From NCBI GenBank assembly GCA_025517425.1, contig JAOPJY010000001.1, positions 1,350,217-1,414,216 of the forward strand: DNA of 64,000 bases. Direction: 5' to 3'. The notes beneath the pieces were generated by a model. That model had not been told where the DNA came from. It made no database searches and saw only the letters and a list, made by a program, of their open reading frames with translations. The position numbers were made by a program, and so were the translations under genes. Within the stretch, counting starts at the first letter, position 1; each line of letters opens with the position of its first letter. Origin of the DNA: Halobacteria archaeon AArc-dxtr1. GTDB lineage: Archaea; Halobacteriota; Halobacteria; Halobacteriales; Natrialbaceae. Below, piece after piece: positions 33,818 through 43,035 of this stretch.

Positions 33818-34749
33818 TTCGCCCCCGCTGTGTCCCCGTAATAGTGTTTGAAGATGTCCTCGAGTTGCGGATCGCCGATGTCGATATCGACGATCTCGAA
33901 CCGACCGAGATGGTCGAGAAGCGCGTTGTAATCGCCGGTGTACGTGAACTGGACCGCGCGGTCGACGACCTCGACGTCGATCATCTCGTCCGTCACGAAC
34001 CGGTCTTTGGGGACTGGTTCGCCTAGGCGGACCCGAACGTCCTTCCCGCTCTGGCTGAGCAAGGTCTTGACGTCTTCGAGGGCGACCAGTGCCCCGTCCC
34101 GGATGATGCCGACTCGATCGCAGATGCGCTGGACTTCACTCAGGACGTGCGACGAGAAGAAGATCGTCTTGCCGGCGTCGCGCTCTGCCTCGAGAAAGGC
34201 GTGCATTCGGTCTTGCTTGAGCGGGTCGAGCCCCGCGGTCGGCTCGTCCATGATGATCAGTTTCGGATCGTGCATGAACGCCTGGACGATCCCGAGCATC
34301 CGCCGGTTCCCGGCGGAATAGTTCTCGACCGGTCGATCGAGCGGCGGTCGAAACAGTTCGAGCAGTTCCTCGCGCCGTTCGTCTCCGCGCATCCGTGCAA
34401 AGTGGTCGAGGACCTCCCGGCCGGTCAGGCGCTCTTCGAACCCGAGTGTGTCCGGAAGGTAGCCGACGTTCGTCTTCGCTTCGGTCAGCGCTCGTCTGTC
34501 GCGGACGTCCGCACCAAGCACTTGCGCAGTTCCCGACGTCGGCGTGATGAGGCCGAGCAGTACGCGGATCGTCGTCGTCTTTCCGGCCCCGTTCGGACCC
34601 AGATAGCCGAATATCTCGCCGGATCGAACGTCGAACGTCACTCCGTCGTTAGCGGTGACCTCTCCGTATCGTTTGGTGAGGTCGTTCAGACTGATCGTTA
34701 CGGTCTGAAGATCCGCTGCCGCCTCGGCGTCTTCGAGTTGCGCACACAT
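33814..34749 (-). CDS. ABC-2 transporter ATP-binding protein
   Basis: This 311-residue ATPase has Walker A GPNGAGKTTTIRVLLG (about residues 54-69), Q-loop YLPDTLGFEERLTG, signature YSAGNRRMLGIVQAF (NYSAGNRR rather than LSGGQ), Walker B LIIMDEPTAGLD and H-loop SSHVLSE. A C-terminal accessory domain (about 240-311) ends the protein. Replacement of LSGGQ by YSAGN occurs in some ABC-2 exporter ATPases. It is the first gene of a three-gene operon with two paralogous permeases. The upstream 264-base gap to 35013 holds promoters only. Confidence 0.92.
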   Translation of the reverse strand: MCAQLEDAEAAADLQTVTISLNDLTKRYGEVTANDGVTFDVRSGEIFGYLGPNGAGKTTTIRVLLGLITPTSGTAQVLGADVRDRRALTEAKTNVGYLPDTLGFEERLTGREVLDHFARMRGDERREELLELFRPPLDRPVENYSAGNRRMLGIVQAFMHDPKLIIMDEPTAGLDPLKQDRMHAFLEAERDAGKTIFFSSHVLSEVQRICDRVGIIRDGALVALEDVKTLLSQSGKDVRVRLGEPVPKDRFVTDEMIDVEVVDRAVQFTYTGDYNALLDHLGRFEIVDIDIGDPQLEDIFKHYYGDTAGAK

Positions 34750-35013
34750 CGTTCATCACTTGTTTGAGGGGCACAGGTCGGGAATCTCTCGTCGAGATAC
34801 TACAGATTCGCACAAAAGTATTCGGAGTAGATCACCTGAACGGTCGGGAATGTGTGACTATCGAGGGCAATTCGCTCGGTTGCTCGTTTGAACCCACACC
34901 CAGGTTTATTTAGCTGCGTCGTGGAGACGACAGCGTCCCACACGGGAGCATAGAGTAGCCTGAATGTAGCGATACCACAGCGTCGCGTCGACGAAGAGAA
35001 AATACCACAGACT

Positions 35014-35409
35014 ATGAATTACAAGGAGTTCATCGGCCAGGTTCAGCACAGACTCGAATTCGCACAGTTCGGACAAGCCGTTCGCGCGACTCGAGCGGTG
35101 TTGACGACACTCGGAGAGCGGCTACAGGAGGGCGAAGCAACGGACCTTGCGAGTCCGCTTCCGATGGAAATAGATCGGTACCTGATCGAAGCCGAACACG
35201 GACAGCGGTTCGACTACCAGGAGTTTCTTGATCGCGTCGCAGACCGTGCGAACGTCGATCGTCCCGACGCCAACTACCACGCCCAGCAGATCGTCGCTAT
35301 CGTCGCCGACGTCGTTCCACCTGGGAATATCGAAAAGGCAGATAACCAACTTCCCGAGGACTTCGATCCACTGTTCGGACTGATCGACGAACAGACGACA
35401 GATCAGTGA
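35014..35409 (+). CDS. DUF2267 family protein
   Basis: This 131-residue helical protein, MNYKEFIGQVQHRLEFAQFG at its start, matches DUF2267: ATRAVLTTLGERLQEGEATDLASPLP, then FDYQEFLDRVADRANVD and AIVADVVPPGNIE. Function is unknown, but in bacteria such genes often occur beside universal stress proteins and CBS proteins, and here it directly precedes a convergent stress protein gene. A TATA-like GTTTATTTA at 34904-34912 suggests a leader of roughly 80 bases. It converges on the Usp gene four bases away. Confidence 0.87.
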   Translation: MNYKEFIGQVQHRLEFAQFGQAVRATRAVLTTLGERLQEGEATDLASPLPMEIDRYLIEAEHGQRFDYQEFLDRVADRANVDRPDANYHAQQIVAIVADVVPPGNIEKADNQLPEDFDPLFGLIDEQTTDQ

Positions 35410-35413
35410 GTGA

Positions 35414-36292
35414 TTACGTCGTCGGATCACCCCGAACTAGAGTCACCGTACGGGAAGAACGGCGAGCAACACGCTCGGCAACCGACCCCAGAAGCCGCGC
35501 TTTCAGAGAGCGGCCGTGACTGCCCATGACGATCTGGTCGCAGTCGTTCGCCTCGGCGTACTCGACGATCGACTGCGCTGGCGTCTCGTCTGCGGTGTCC
35601 GTCTCTATCGACAGACCCCGTTCGTCTGCCGCCGCTGTTGCCGATTCGAACAGCTCCTCGGCTCCCTCTTCGCGGTCGGCAACGACCGCTTCGAGGTACG
35701 TTCCGTCGACCGCCGATCGGGGGCGGTCGAACGGGAGCGACAGCGCGTTGAAGACGGTGTGAGAACCGTCCGGAAACAGCTCGAGTGCGTACGCGAGGGC
35801 AGCATCGGCCTGTTCTGAGCCGTCGATCGGAATCAGTACGTCACCGGGTAAATCGCGGTCTCGAACGGTCGTCGTCGGCTCGGGTACGATCGTGGTCGAC
35901 ACTGGGGCTCGCCGAACGACGGCCTCGCTCACACGACCGAGAAACGGGCTCGTGATCGGTGATTCGCCGTGACTTCCCAGGACGACGTGGTCGACGTCGT
36001 CGCTCGCGAGGGAGAGAATCTCCGTGTGTGGCGTTCCAGTTTTGAGGACCGTCTCTATTTTGCGACCGCGATCGTCAGCCCGCGTTGCCGCACGCTCGAG
36101 GATCTGCTCGCCGCGTTGTTTGGCGCGTTCTACCGAGGGCTGCTGTGATCCGACGACCGCCTCGTGATCGTGTGCGGGATCGACGACGTGCACCACAGTC
36201 AGCGACGAGTCGGGAAAGGACGCGAGGCAATACTCCAGTCCGGCGAAGGCGTGATCCGATCCGTCGATCGGAACGAGGACGTGTCGTGACAT
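35414..36292 (-). CDS. Two-domain universal stress protein
   Basis: This 292-residue protein has two Usp domains. Domain 1 (1-142) has HVLVPIDGSDHAFAG and HVVLGSHGESPITSPFLGRVSEAV, where the loop is altered. Domain 2 (about 152-292) has DVLIPIDGSEQADAAL and QIVMGSHGRSLKARLLGSVAERV, a better ATP-binding loop. Usp proteins bind ATP or AMP and respond to starvation and low oxygen. It starts MSRHVLVPIDGSD; a further upstream ATG at 36313 was rejected. It converges on the DUF2267 gene. Confidence 0.93.
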   Translation of the reverse strand: MSRHVLVPIDGSDHAFAGLEYCLASFPDSSLTVVHVVDPAHDHEAVVGSQQPSVERAKQRGEQILERAATRADDRGRKIETVLKTGTPHTEILSLASDDVDHVVLGSHGESPITSPFLGRVSEAVVRRAPVSTTIVPEPTTTVRDRDLPGDVLIPIDGSEQADAALAYALELFPDGSHTVFNALSLPFDRPRSAVDGTYLEAVVADREEGAEELFESATAAADERGLSIETDTADETPAQSIVEYAEANDCDQIVMGSHGRSLKARLLGSVAERVARRSSRTVTLVRGDPTT

Positions 36293-36558
36293 AGTGGTTC
36301 GTACACACCCCAAAGCGGGTTACTCCGGGAGCTACCACGTCGGCGAAAATAAAGGCACTCCGGCCGGGCAGCGCCATCGGATCGTCAGTTGCAGAGATAG
36401 TCCGAGTCTTCGGTACAGCGGGGGCACCTGGCTTTTGCAGACAGTGACAGCGCACACCTCGCCCTCGTTCGCCGTGAGTGCATCTTCGAACCGCGTCGCC
36501 GACTGGTCAGCGAATCGCAGCCACCCCTCGTGATTTTTCCTCGTTGACACCGTAGCCA

Positions 36559-37008
36559 ATGGGGATGCAGGGGCTTCGCTGGACAAACCTGACCGAAGAC
36601 GAGCGAAACGACTTCTTGAGCAATGGCGGGACCGGCGTTCTCACGTTCACGACCGACCGAGACGAGCCACCGGCGTCACTTCCCGTCTCCTACGGCTACT
36701 TCGCCGACGACGAGACGTTCTACTTTCGTCTCTCGTTTCCTCCCGGATCGTCCAAGAGCGATGCCATCGACAGCCCGGTGTCGTTCGTCACGTTCGGCCA
36801 GACGGACGACGGCTGGCGCAGCGTCGTCGCGACCGGGACGCTCGAGGAACTGGCTGACATGCCGTACGACTCGGTCGCCGTACAGGCGATGTGGGCGATC
36901 AGCATTCCAACGATCGACATATTCGACCGGCCGCGCGAAGAGATCGAATTTCGGGACTTCCGGCTGGATCCGGAGACGCTGACGGGCCGGAAAAGCGTCC
37001 CCGAGTGA
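36559..37008 (+). CDS. Pyridoxamine 5'-phosphate oxidase-like flavin-binding protein
   Basis: This 149-residue split-barrel protein (PPOX-like, possibly FMN or F420 binding) has WTNLTEDERNDFLSNGGTG at the N-terminus, VSYGYFADDETFYFRLSFPPG, and SVVATGTLEELAD. The pattern LxxDERxxFLxxGGTGVLxF is shared by many haloarchaeal general-stress-like flavoproteins. The reaction is unknown. It starts at the first ATG (36559); a second ATG at 36565 is an alternative. The convergent ADP-PFK gene ends 25 bases downstream. Confidence 0.85.
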   Translation: MGMQGLRWTNLTEDERNDFLSNGGTGVLTFTTDRDEPPASLPVSYGYFADDETFYFRLSFPPGSSKSDAIDSPVSFVTFGQTDDGWRSVVATGTLEELADMPYDSVAVQAMWAISIPTIDIFDRPREEIEFRDFRLDPETLTGRKSVPE

Positions 37009-37033
37009 ACGAAAGCGACGACACGTCGAGGGA

Positions 37034-38446
37034 TTAGCCTCGGTCCGGAGCGCGATCTCTGCTCAGCTCACCATCGGTTGCGACGGCGAGTTCGAGGACG
37101 AAGCTGGAAGACGAAACGATGTCGCCGATACCGACCGTCCCCACCGGATCGTCGACGACGCGGTTGGGGCACGCAGCGACCGTCGGCGTCGAGAGAACGC
37201 CATCTTCGGCCGTCTCGTCGAGGTGGTCGGCGAGGAGTTCGATTGCTTGTTGCCCCTTCGGTGAGGGTGCGTGGGCCAGTCCCGTCTCGAGATCCTCGGG
37301 AGACGTGATCTCACCCAGTGCGGCCTTCGTCGCCGCGTTGATGGCCGAAAACTCGAGCCCCCGCGTGACTGCGTTCGGGCGTGGATACGAGTCCATCACG
37401 GCGAGGTGATACTCCATCGCGTGAAGCTGGACGCAGCCGACGCCCAGATCGTCCTGGATCGCATCGAGCATGCGGTAGTGGGTGAGGATTTCGTCGGGTT
37501 CGAACGGCGTCTCCTCGGTCGGCGTCGCCTCGGCGACCTCGTGGCCGGCGTCGTCGTGGAGGAGAGTAAGTTCGTGCGTGTCCGCGCCGACGACGTCCGC
37601 CTCGGGAAGAATCCACTCGTACATACTCTCTCGGAGATCCGTATCGTGGGTCACGGCGTACTCGATGTGGACCGGCAACTCACCGTCGCTGCCGGATTTG
37701 AGTCGCCGAATCACGTCGCGGGCGTGCCGGTGTGCTTGCTCGTAGTCTTCCTCGACGTGTTCGGGTGTGAGGTTGTGATAGCCGGCCAACAACGCCCCGT
37801 CGACGACGTCGCCGACCTGGTCGACGTGCGCGTCGAGATCACCGGCAACGAGGTCGAACTCCGGGGGCCGCGAGGCCGCGATGAACCGGGTGTCTTCGGT
37901 CGCCTGGACGCCGAAGAGTTCGTCGCCGACTCTGAACTCGAACACCCAGTTGATCTTCGTTCGATCCGTGTTGATGGCCTCGTGTAGCGGGATGAGGGCG
38001 ACCTCGCGATCTTCGACCATCGGATACGACACTGCATCGGGGCGATCGAACATCGAGAGCTGCCGCTCCGAGATGAGATATGTGTACGTGATCGGGGACG
38101 CACCCAGCGACGAGACGAGATTGGTCATGATCCCCGTCTGCCCTCCCATCTGCTGACTGTCGGGCTCTAGCTCCGTCTCGAGGGTGGCCGCGAACGCGTC
38201 TGTCATTGCGACTTCGTCTCCTCGCCCGGCCGCCATCGTGTGCGTGATCGCCGTTGCGAGGTCCCGTTTCGACGCCAGCGGGCTCGGGGGATGGGTCTCG
38301 CCGGGCTCTGGCGGTCGTTCGAGGAACGACTCGACGTCCTCGTCGACGCGGACGATGGCGTCGACGTTCGCGTTGTACGCGACGAACACCGGTAGCCCGT
38401 CCAGTGCTCGAATATCGGACTCTAGCTGGGCGTATTCGTCTCCCAT
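37034..38446 (-). CDS. pfkC: ADP-dependent phosphofructokinase/glucokinase
   Basis: This 470-residue enzyme of the ADP-dependent sugar kinase family phosphorylates fructose 6-phosphate or glucose with ADP, giving AMP. Motifs: VFVAYNANVDAIV near residue 20, GGQTGIMTNLVSSLG, the HIEYAVTHDTDLRESM substrate region, VVGADTHELTLL, and GIGDIVSSSSF with the catalytic Asp near 441. Start MGDEYAQLESDI at 38446 is chosen. Linkage to fructose-bisphosphate aldolase, 99 bases upstream, favours phosphofructokinase. Most haloarchaea lack this enzyme and use the Entner-Doudoroff route, so this is a noteworthy addition. Confidence 0.87.
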   Translation of the reverse strand: MGDEYAQLESDIRALDGLPVFVAYNANVDAIVRVDEDVESFLERPPEPGETHPPSPLASKRDLATAITHTMAAGRGDEVAMTDAFAATLETELEPDSQQMGGQTGIMTNLVSSLGASPITYTYLISERQLSMFDRPDAVSYPMVEDREVALIPLHEAINTDRTKINWVFEFRVGDELFGVQATEDTRFIAASRPPEFDLVAGDLDAHVDQVGDVVDGALLAGYHNLTPEHVEEDYEQAHRHARDVIRRLKSGSDGELPVHIEYAVTHDTDLRESMYEWILPEADVVGADTHELTLLHDDAGHEVAEATPTEETPFEPDEILTHYRMLDAIQDDLGVGCVQLHAMEYHLAVMDSYPRPNAVTRGLEFSAINAATKAALGEITSPEDLETGLAHAPSPKGQQAIELLADHLDETAEDGVLSTPTVAACPNRVVDDPVGTVGIGDIVSSSSFVLELAVATDGELSRDRAPDRG

Positions 38447-38545
38447 GACACGGAGTGCTCCCAGCCCCAGTGAGTTAATGCTATGCGTGCAGGGTTCGAC
38501 AAAAAAGGCGACAGAGCCGGCGCTCACCCGGTGTCGGTCGCGGTG

Positions 38546-39334
38546 TCACGTATCAAGTGCATCGTCAGCCGAGATCCCGTCGTAGACGATCTTCTCGAGG
38601 GCATCGAGCAGTTGCATCGGATCCTCTCGTTGCCAAACGTTTCGTCCGACCGCCAGCCCCGCCACACCGGCGTCGATCGCGGCTTCGACGGTCGAGAGGA
38701 ACTCCCGGTCGGTGGTCTTCGGGCCGCCGCTCAGGACGACCTTCATCGCTGCACCACACCGGACGGCGTGAGCCATCGCGTCCGTGCTTCCGGGATACTT
38801 TACCTTCGCGACGTCGGCCCCCAACTCGAGGGCGATCCGGGTGGCGTACGAGATGGTCCGTGGGTTCGTCTCGTTTGTGACGCCCTGTCCACGTGGATAC
38901 GACCACATGACAACTGGGACGTCGTGTTCGCGAGCGGCCTCCTGTACGTCCCGAAACTCCTCGAACAGCTCAACCTCGTGGTTTGAGCCGCCGTAGACGG
39001 TAAATCCGACAGCATCTGCTCCAAGGTCGACGGCACGGTCGACCGACCAGGTGACCGCCGAGTCGGGTTCGCCCGACCACAGATCCGACGTTCCATTGAC
39101 CTTCGCCAGGAGGGTCACATCGTCCTCGTAGCTCGGATAGTATCCCTCGGCAACGCCCTTCTGGACGGCTATCGCGGTAACGGCATCGTGAGTGGCAACG
39201 TCGAACACGGTCGCCGGATCCAGCTTCGACGGCACCGCCTCGAAATCGGCTGGGCCGTGCTCGAGGCCGTGGTCCATCGCGAGGATCAGTATCCGTCCGT
39301 CACGGACGAGAGGGGTGTCGTCGATCGGTATCAT
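38546..39334 (-). CDS. Class I fructose-bisphosphate aldolase, archaeal (DhnA) type
   Basis: This 262-residue TIM-barrel aldolase cleaves fructose 1,6-bisphosphate into triose phosphates. Family segments are ILAMDHGLEHGP at residues about 16-27, AVQKGVAEGYYP, VGFTVYGGSN, VVMWSYPRGQG, the Schiff-base lysine region GADVAKVKYPGS and VVLSGGPKTTD. It is the first gene of a two-gene unit with ADP-PFK. It diverges from PEP synthase across a 197-base promoter region. The shorter DhnA type is distinct from the class II enzyme that haloarchaea also possess. Confidence 0.92.
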   Translation of the reverse strand: MIPIDDTPLVRDGRILILAMDHGLEHGPADFEAVPSKLDPATVFDVATHDAVTAIAVQKGVAEGYYPSYEDDVTLLAKVNGTSDLWSGEPDSAVTWSVDRAVDLGADAVGFTVYGGSNHEVELFEEFRDVQEAAREHDVPVVMWSYPRGQGVTNETNPRTISYATRIALELGADVAKVKYPGSTDAMAHAVRCGAAMKVVLSGGPKTTDREFLSTVEAAIDAGVAGLAVGRNVWQREDPMQLLDALEKIVYDGISADDALDT

Positions 39335-39358
39335 TCGCCGAGTTCTCCACCGAGGAGC

Positions 39359-39368
39359 GATAAACCGT
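39359..39368 (-). promoter_or_regulatory. TATA-like promoter of the aldolase/ADP-PFK unit
   Basis: On the minus strand ACGGTTTATC lies 25-34 bases before the ATG at 39334, fitting a leaderless promoter. It shares a 197-base divergent region with the PEP synthase promoter; a GGGGAACTCCCC dyad at 39449-39460 lies between them. Confidence 0.5.
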
Positions 39369-39494
39369 TTGTGGGGTCGGCAGGGAGAGTTGCGTCGGTT
39401 GGAGTTCGAGAGCGTTCCCCGATAGAGGTAGGACTCGTCGGTGTCACCGGGGAACTCCCCCCTCGAGACGGGGACGGCGATTCTGGTCCCCCTC

Positions 39495-39504
39495 GACTTA
39501 TTAT
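39495..39504 (+). promoter_or_regulatory. TATA-like promoter of PEP synthase
   Basis: GACTTATTAT lies 28-37 bases before the ATG at 39532, consistent with a leaderless transcript diverging from the aldolase gene. Confidence 0.55.
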
Positions 39505-39531
39505 CTCGCGAGTGGTCAACACGGCAGATCG

Positions 39532-41808
39532 ATGAGTGTAAACACCGATATCCGCTGGTTAGAAGACGTCAGTAGCAAGGATTCGGGAGCCGTCGGTGGG
39601 AAGAGTGCGAATCTCGGCGAACTCGCCGACCTCGACGTTCCGGTATTACCGGGATTTACCACGACGGCTAATGCGTACGAGTACTACATCGAGCAGACAG
39701 GCATCTACGAGGCCATCGAATCGGAACTCGCCGGCCTGGACGTCGAAGACGTCTCGGACCTACAGCAGGGTGGAGAACGAATTCGAAGCCTGATTTCGGA
39801 CGCGCAGATGCCAGCGGAGCTAGAATCTGCCATCGTCGATCGGTACGAGACGCTTGCACAGCGACTGGAGATTGCGGATCCCGAGGTAGCTGTCAGGAGT
39901 TCTGCGACCGCCGAGGACCTCCCGACGGCGTCGTTTGCGGGCCAGCAGGAGACGTTCCTGAACGTCGCCGGGACGACGGAGCTGCTCGAGTCGATCAAAC
40001 ACTGTTTCGCCTCGCTGTTTACCGATCGGGCGATCGTCTACCGCGAGACCAACGACTTCGATCACCTCGACGTCAAACTCGCCTGTACCGTCCAGAAGAT
40101 GGGACGAGCAGATCTGGCGTCCTCGGGAGTGTTGTTCACCCTCGATCCCGACACCGGATTCGAGAACGTCGTCGTGATCGAGGCGGCCTACGGCTTCGGC
40201 GAGCCCGTCGTTCAGGGGGTCGTCGATCCCGACAGGTACGTCGTGTTCAAACCGACGAATGGCATCATCGAGAAGCAACTGGGTGGAAAGACCCAGCGCA
40301 TGGTACGGCGCAACGGCGGCACCAAGCTGGAACCGGTTTCCGATGCGGATCAAGACGAGTTCGCGCTCTCGGACGATCGAATCCGGGAGCTCGCGACGTA
40401 CGCGGCTCGTATCGAGAACCACTTCGACACCCCCCAGGACATCGAGTGGCTCGTCGACGGCGACCTCGACGAACTGTTCATCGTTCAGGCCCGGCCCGAG
40501 ACGGTCCACGGTGCATCCGAAGGAAACGTCATCCGAACGTACGATCTGACGGAGAGCGCCGACGAAGTGTTAGATGGGATCGCGATCGGAAACGCCGTCG
40601 CGAGCGGCTCCGTCTGCGTCCTCGAGGACCACCGCGAAATGCACCGCGTCGAGGACGGCGACGTTCTCGTCACAGAGATGACCGACCCGGACTGGGTTCC
40701 CGTGATGAAGAAGGCGAGCGCGATCGTAACCGATCGGGGCGGCAAAACGTCACACGCGGCGATCGTCTCCCGAGAGCTCGGCGTCCCCGCGATCGTTCGA
40801 ACCGGTAACGCGACCGGGACGCTGTCGAACGGCGACCCCGTAACGGTCGACTGTTCGACCGACGTTGGCCGAGTCTACGAGGGCGAACTCGACTACGAGG
40901 TCCGTGAGGAGGTGGTGGACGACCTCCCCGAAACCGACACCGAGGTCAAGTTGATCCTCGGCGATCCCGCACGGGCGTTTGCGCTCGCGAATCTCCCGGT
41001 CGATGGGGTCGGGCTGGCGCGCGAGGAGTTCATCGTAACCTCCCACGTCGGCTATCACCCCCTGGAACTACTCGACCGCGGGGAGGAAGAGCGATTTGTC
41101 GATGCGTTGAGAACCGGCATCGCGAAGATCGGCGCCGCTTTCTATCCGAACGACGTCCTCTTTCGGCTCAGCGACTTCAAGACCGACGAGTACCGTAACC
41201 TGGAGGGAGGCTGGAAGTACGAGCCGGACGAAGACAATCCGATGATCGGCTGGCGGGGGGCCTCACGCTACTACGACGAGGAGTTCCGCGACGCGTTCCG
41301 ACTCGAGTGTGAGGCGCTGCGGCGCGTCCGTGAGGACGTCGGACTGGACAACGTCACCGTGATGGTCCCGTTCTGTCGCACACCCGAGGAGGGCGAGCGC
41401 GTCCTCGAGTTGATGACCGAGTACGGCCTGCCGCCGGAGGAGATGGACGTCTACGTGATGGCGGAGCTGCCCTCGAACATCGTCCTCGCAGATCGGTTTG
41501 CCGAGCTGTTCGACGGCTTTTCGATCGGGTCGAACGACCTCACGCAGTTGACGCTGGGTGTCGACCGGAATTCGGAGCAGCTCGCGCCGCTGTTCGACGA
41601 GGCAGACGAATCGGTCACGCGATCGATCGCGTCGTTGATCGAGACGGCACACCGTCACGACCGACCGGTCGGCATCTGCGGCGACGCACCGTCGACGATC
41701 CCGGAGTACGTCGAGTTCCTGCTCCAGGAAGATATCGATTCGATTTCGGTGTCGCCGGATGTCGCTATCGAGACGCTGCTTTCTGTAGCCGACCTCGAGG
41801 ACGCGTAA
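39532..41808 (+). CDS. ppsA: Phosphoenolpyruvate synthase
   Basis: This 758-residue enzyme interconverts pyruvate + ATP and PEP + AMP + phosphate. The N-terminal ATP-grasp part has VGGKSANLGEL, VRSSATAEDLPTASFAGQQE and EAAYGFGEPVVQG. The swivelling phosphohistidine domain has TDRGGKTSHAAIVSRELG with His408. The C-terminal TIM barrel has MVPFCRTPEEG, IGSNDLTQLTLGVDR and GICGDAPS. Length fits the family. In most cells it is gluconeogenic, but in Thermococcales it runs toward ATP formation using AMP made by ADP-dependent kinases; the neighbouring ADP-PFK makes that direction plausible here. Confidence 0.95.
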   Translation: MSVNTDIRWLEDVSSKDSGAVGGKSANLGELADLDVPVLPGFTTTANAYEYYIEQTGIYEAIESELAGLDVEDVSDLQQGGERIRSLISDAQMPAELESAIVDRYETLAQRLEIADPEVAVRSSATAEDLPTASFAGQQETFLNVAGTTELLESIKHCFASLFTDRAIVYRETNDFDHLDVKLACTVQKMGRADLASSGVLFTLDPDTGFENVVVIEAAYGFGEPVVQGVVDPDRYVVFKPTNGIIEKQLGGKTQRMVRRNGGTKLEPVSDADQDEFALSDDRIRELATYAARIENHFDTPQDIEWLVDGDLDELFIVQARPETVHGASEGNVIRTYDLTESADEVLDGIAIGNAVASGSVCVLEDHREMHRVEDGDVLVTEMTDPDWVPVMKKASAIVTDRGGKTSHAAIVSRELGVPAIVRTGNATGTLSNGDPVTVDCSTDVGRVYEGELDYEVREEVVDDLPETDTEVKLILGDPARAFALANLPVDGVGLAREEFIVTSHVGYHPLELLDRGEEERFVDALRTGIAKIGAAFYPNDVLFRLSDFKTDEYRNLEGGWKYEPDEDNPMIGWRGASRYYDEEFRDAFRLECEALRRVREDVGLDNVTVMVPFCRTPEEGERVLELMTEYGLPPEEMDVYVMAELPSNIVLADRFAELFDGFSIGSNDLTQLTLGVDRNSEQLAPLFDEADESVTRSIASLIETAHRHDRPVGICGDAPSTIPEYVEFLLQEDIDSISVSPDVAIETLLSVADLEDA

Positions 41809-42003
41809 CTCGTGGCTCGCAGCTCGTGACTCACGGTCCGGAATCCATCCATGATCCGGGAGCCGTGATCACAGCTCGGTGAAAGGTTTACCACCCGTGT
41901 CGTGGGTAGTCGCACCGATGGCTCGTATGAGTACGACTCGAGCACCGACTCACGCGTCCCACGAGAGCAGCGCCCAACGGTGTCCGTCAGAGGAGGAAGA
42001 TCG

Positions 42004-42978
42004 ATGAAAGCCGTCGTCCTCGCCGGTGGCTACGCCACGCGGCTGTGGCCGATTACGAGACACCGGCCGAAGATGTTCCTCCCGCTCGGAGAGGCGACTG
42101 TTATCGAGCGCATCTACGCCGAGCTCGAGTCGGCAGATCGCATCGAGGAGGTGTACGTGAGCACGAACGAGCGGTTCGCTCCGGCGTTCGAGGCACAACT
42201 GGCCGACAGCGACTACGAAAAACCGCGACTCTCGATCGAACAAACCCGCGCCGAGGACGAGAAACTCGGCGTCGTCGGCGCGCTCGCCCAGCTGGTCGAC
42301 CGCGAAGAAATCGACGACGACCTGCTGGTGATCGCCGGCGACAATATCTTCGATTTCGCGGTCGAGGACTTCCTCGAGTACTACGATCGGAAGGGCGCGC
42401 CGACGATAGCCGCCTACGACGTCGGCTCGCCCGAGCAGGCGACCGAGTACGGCGTCGTCGATCTCGAAGACGACCGCGTCGTCGGGTTCGAAGAGAAACC
42501 CGACGACCCCCCAGGGACGCGCGTCTCGATCGGCTGTTACGCGTTTCCGCGAGATTCGATCGAGTTACTACCGACGTATCTCGAGGAGGACAACGATCCC
42601 GACGAGCCGGGCTGGTTCGTCCAGTGGCTCCAGGCGAGAGAGCCGACGTACGCGTATACGTTCGGTGGGAGCTGGTTCGACATCGGGACACGAGAGAGTT
42701 ATCTCGACGCCGTCGCCTGGAAACTCGATGGAGACTCGTACGTCGCCGATTCGGCGACCCTCGAGAACGCGACAGTCGGGTCGAACGCCCACGTCATGGC
42801 GAACGCGACGCTCGTCAATACCGACGTCGAACGGTCGGTCGTCTTCCCGAACGTGACGCTGGAGTCGACGACCGTCTCTCGGTCGATCGTCGACGAGAGC
42901 GTGAGTCTCGAGGGCACCGACCTCCACGACGCGATGATCGGCGCATACACACAGCTGCCGGGTGGGCCACAGGCCTAA
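42004..42978 (+). CDS. Sugar-phosphate nucleotidyltransferase
   Basis: This 324-residue enzyme activates a sugar phosphate to an NDP-sugar. The signature MKAVVLAGGYATRLWPITRHRPKMFLPLG opens the protein (quoted in part: LAGGYATRLWPIT, HRPKMFLPLG). IAGDNIFDF, VVGFEEKPDDPP and GGSWFDIGTRESYLDA follow, then a C-terminal left-handed beta-helix (about 250-320, ATLENATVGSNAHVM). The ATG at 42004 has a good ribosome site (AGGAGGAAG) five to ten bases ahead, which decides against the in-frame ATG at 41902. Context beside a TreT-like glycosyltransferase suggests it supplies an NDP-glucose. The exact sugar and base are unknown. Confidence 0.88.
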   Translation: MKAVVLAGGYATRLWPITRHRPKMFLPLGEATVIERIYAELESADRIEEVYVSTNERFAPAFEAQLADSDYEKPRLSIEQTRAEDEKLGVVGALAQLVDREEIDDDLLVIAGDNIFDFAVEDFLEYYDRKGAPTIAAYDVGSPEQATEYGVVDLEDDRVVGFEEKPDDPPGTRVSIGCYAFPRDSIELLPTYLEEDNDPDEPGWFVQWLQAREPTYAYTFGGSWFDIGTRESYLDAVAWKLDGDSYVADSATLENATVGSNAHVMANATLVNTDVERSVVFPNVTLESTTVSRSIVDESVSLEGTDLHDAMIGAYTQLPGGPQA

Positions 42979-43035
42979 GACCGCCTCTCTGGCGCGGACG
43001 CGAGCCATTGCTGCTCAGGACGGTTGCAGCCGTCG

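Noticed and set aside
39335-39531. TrmB-type operator (TACT-N7/8-GAGTA) between the aldolase and PEP synthase genes
   Set aside because: I looked for the motif known from Halobacterium in this region and did not find a convincing match.
41902-42003. Upstream start for the nucleotidyltransferase
   Set aside because: A strong ribosome site directly precedes the ATG at 42004 and the catalytic motif is at the very N-terminus in this family.
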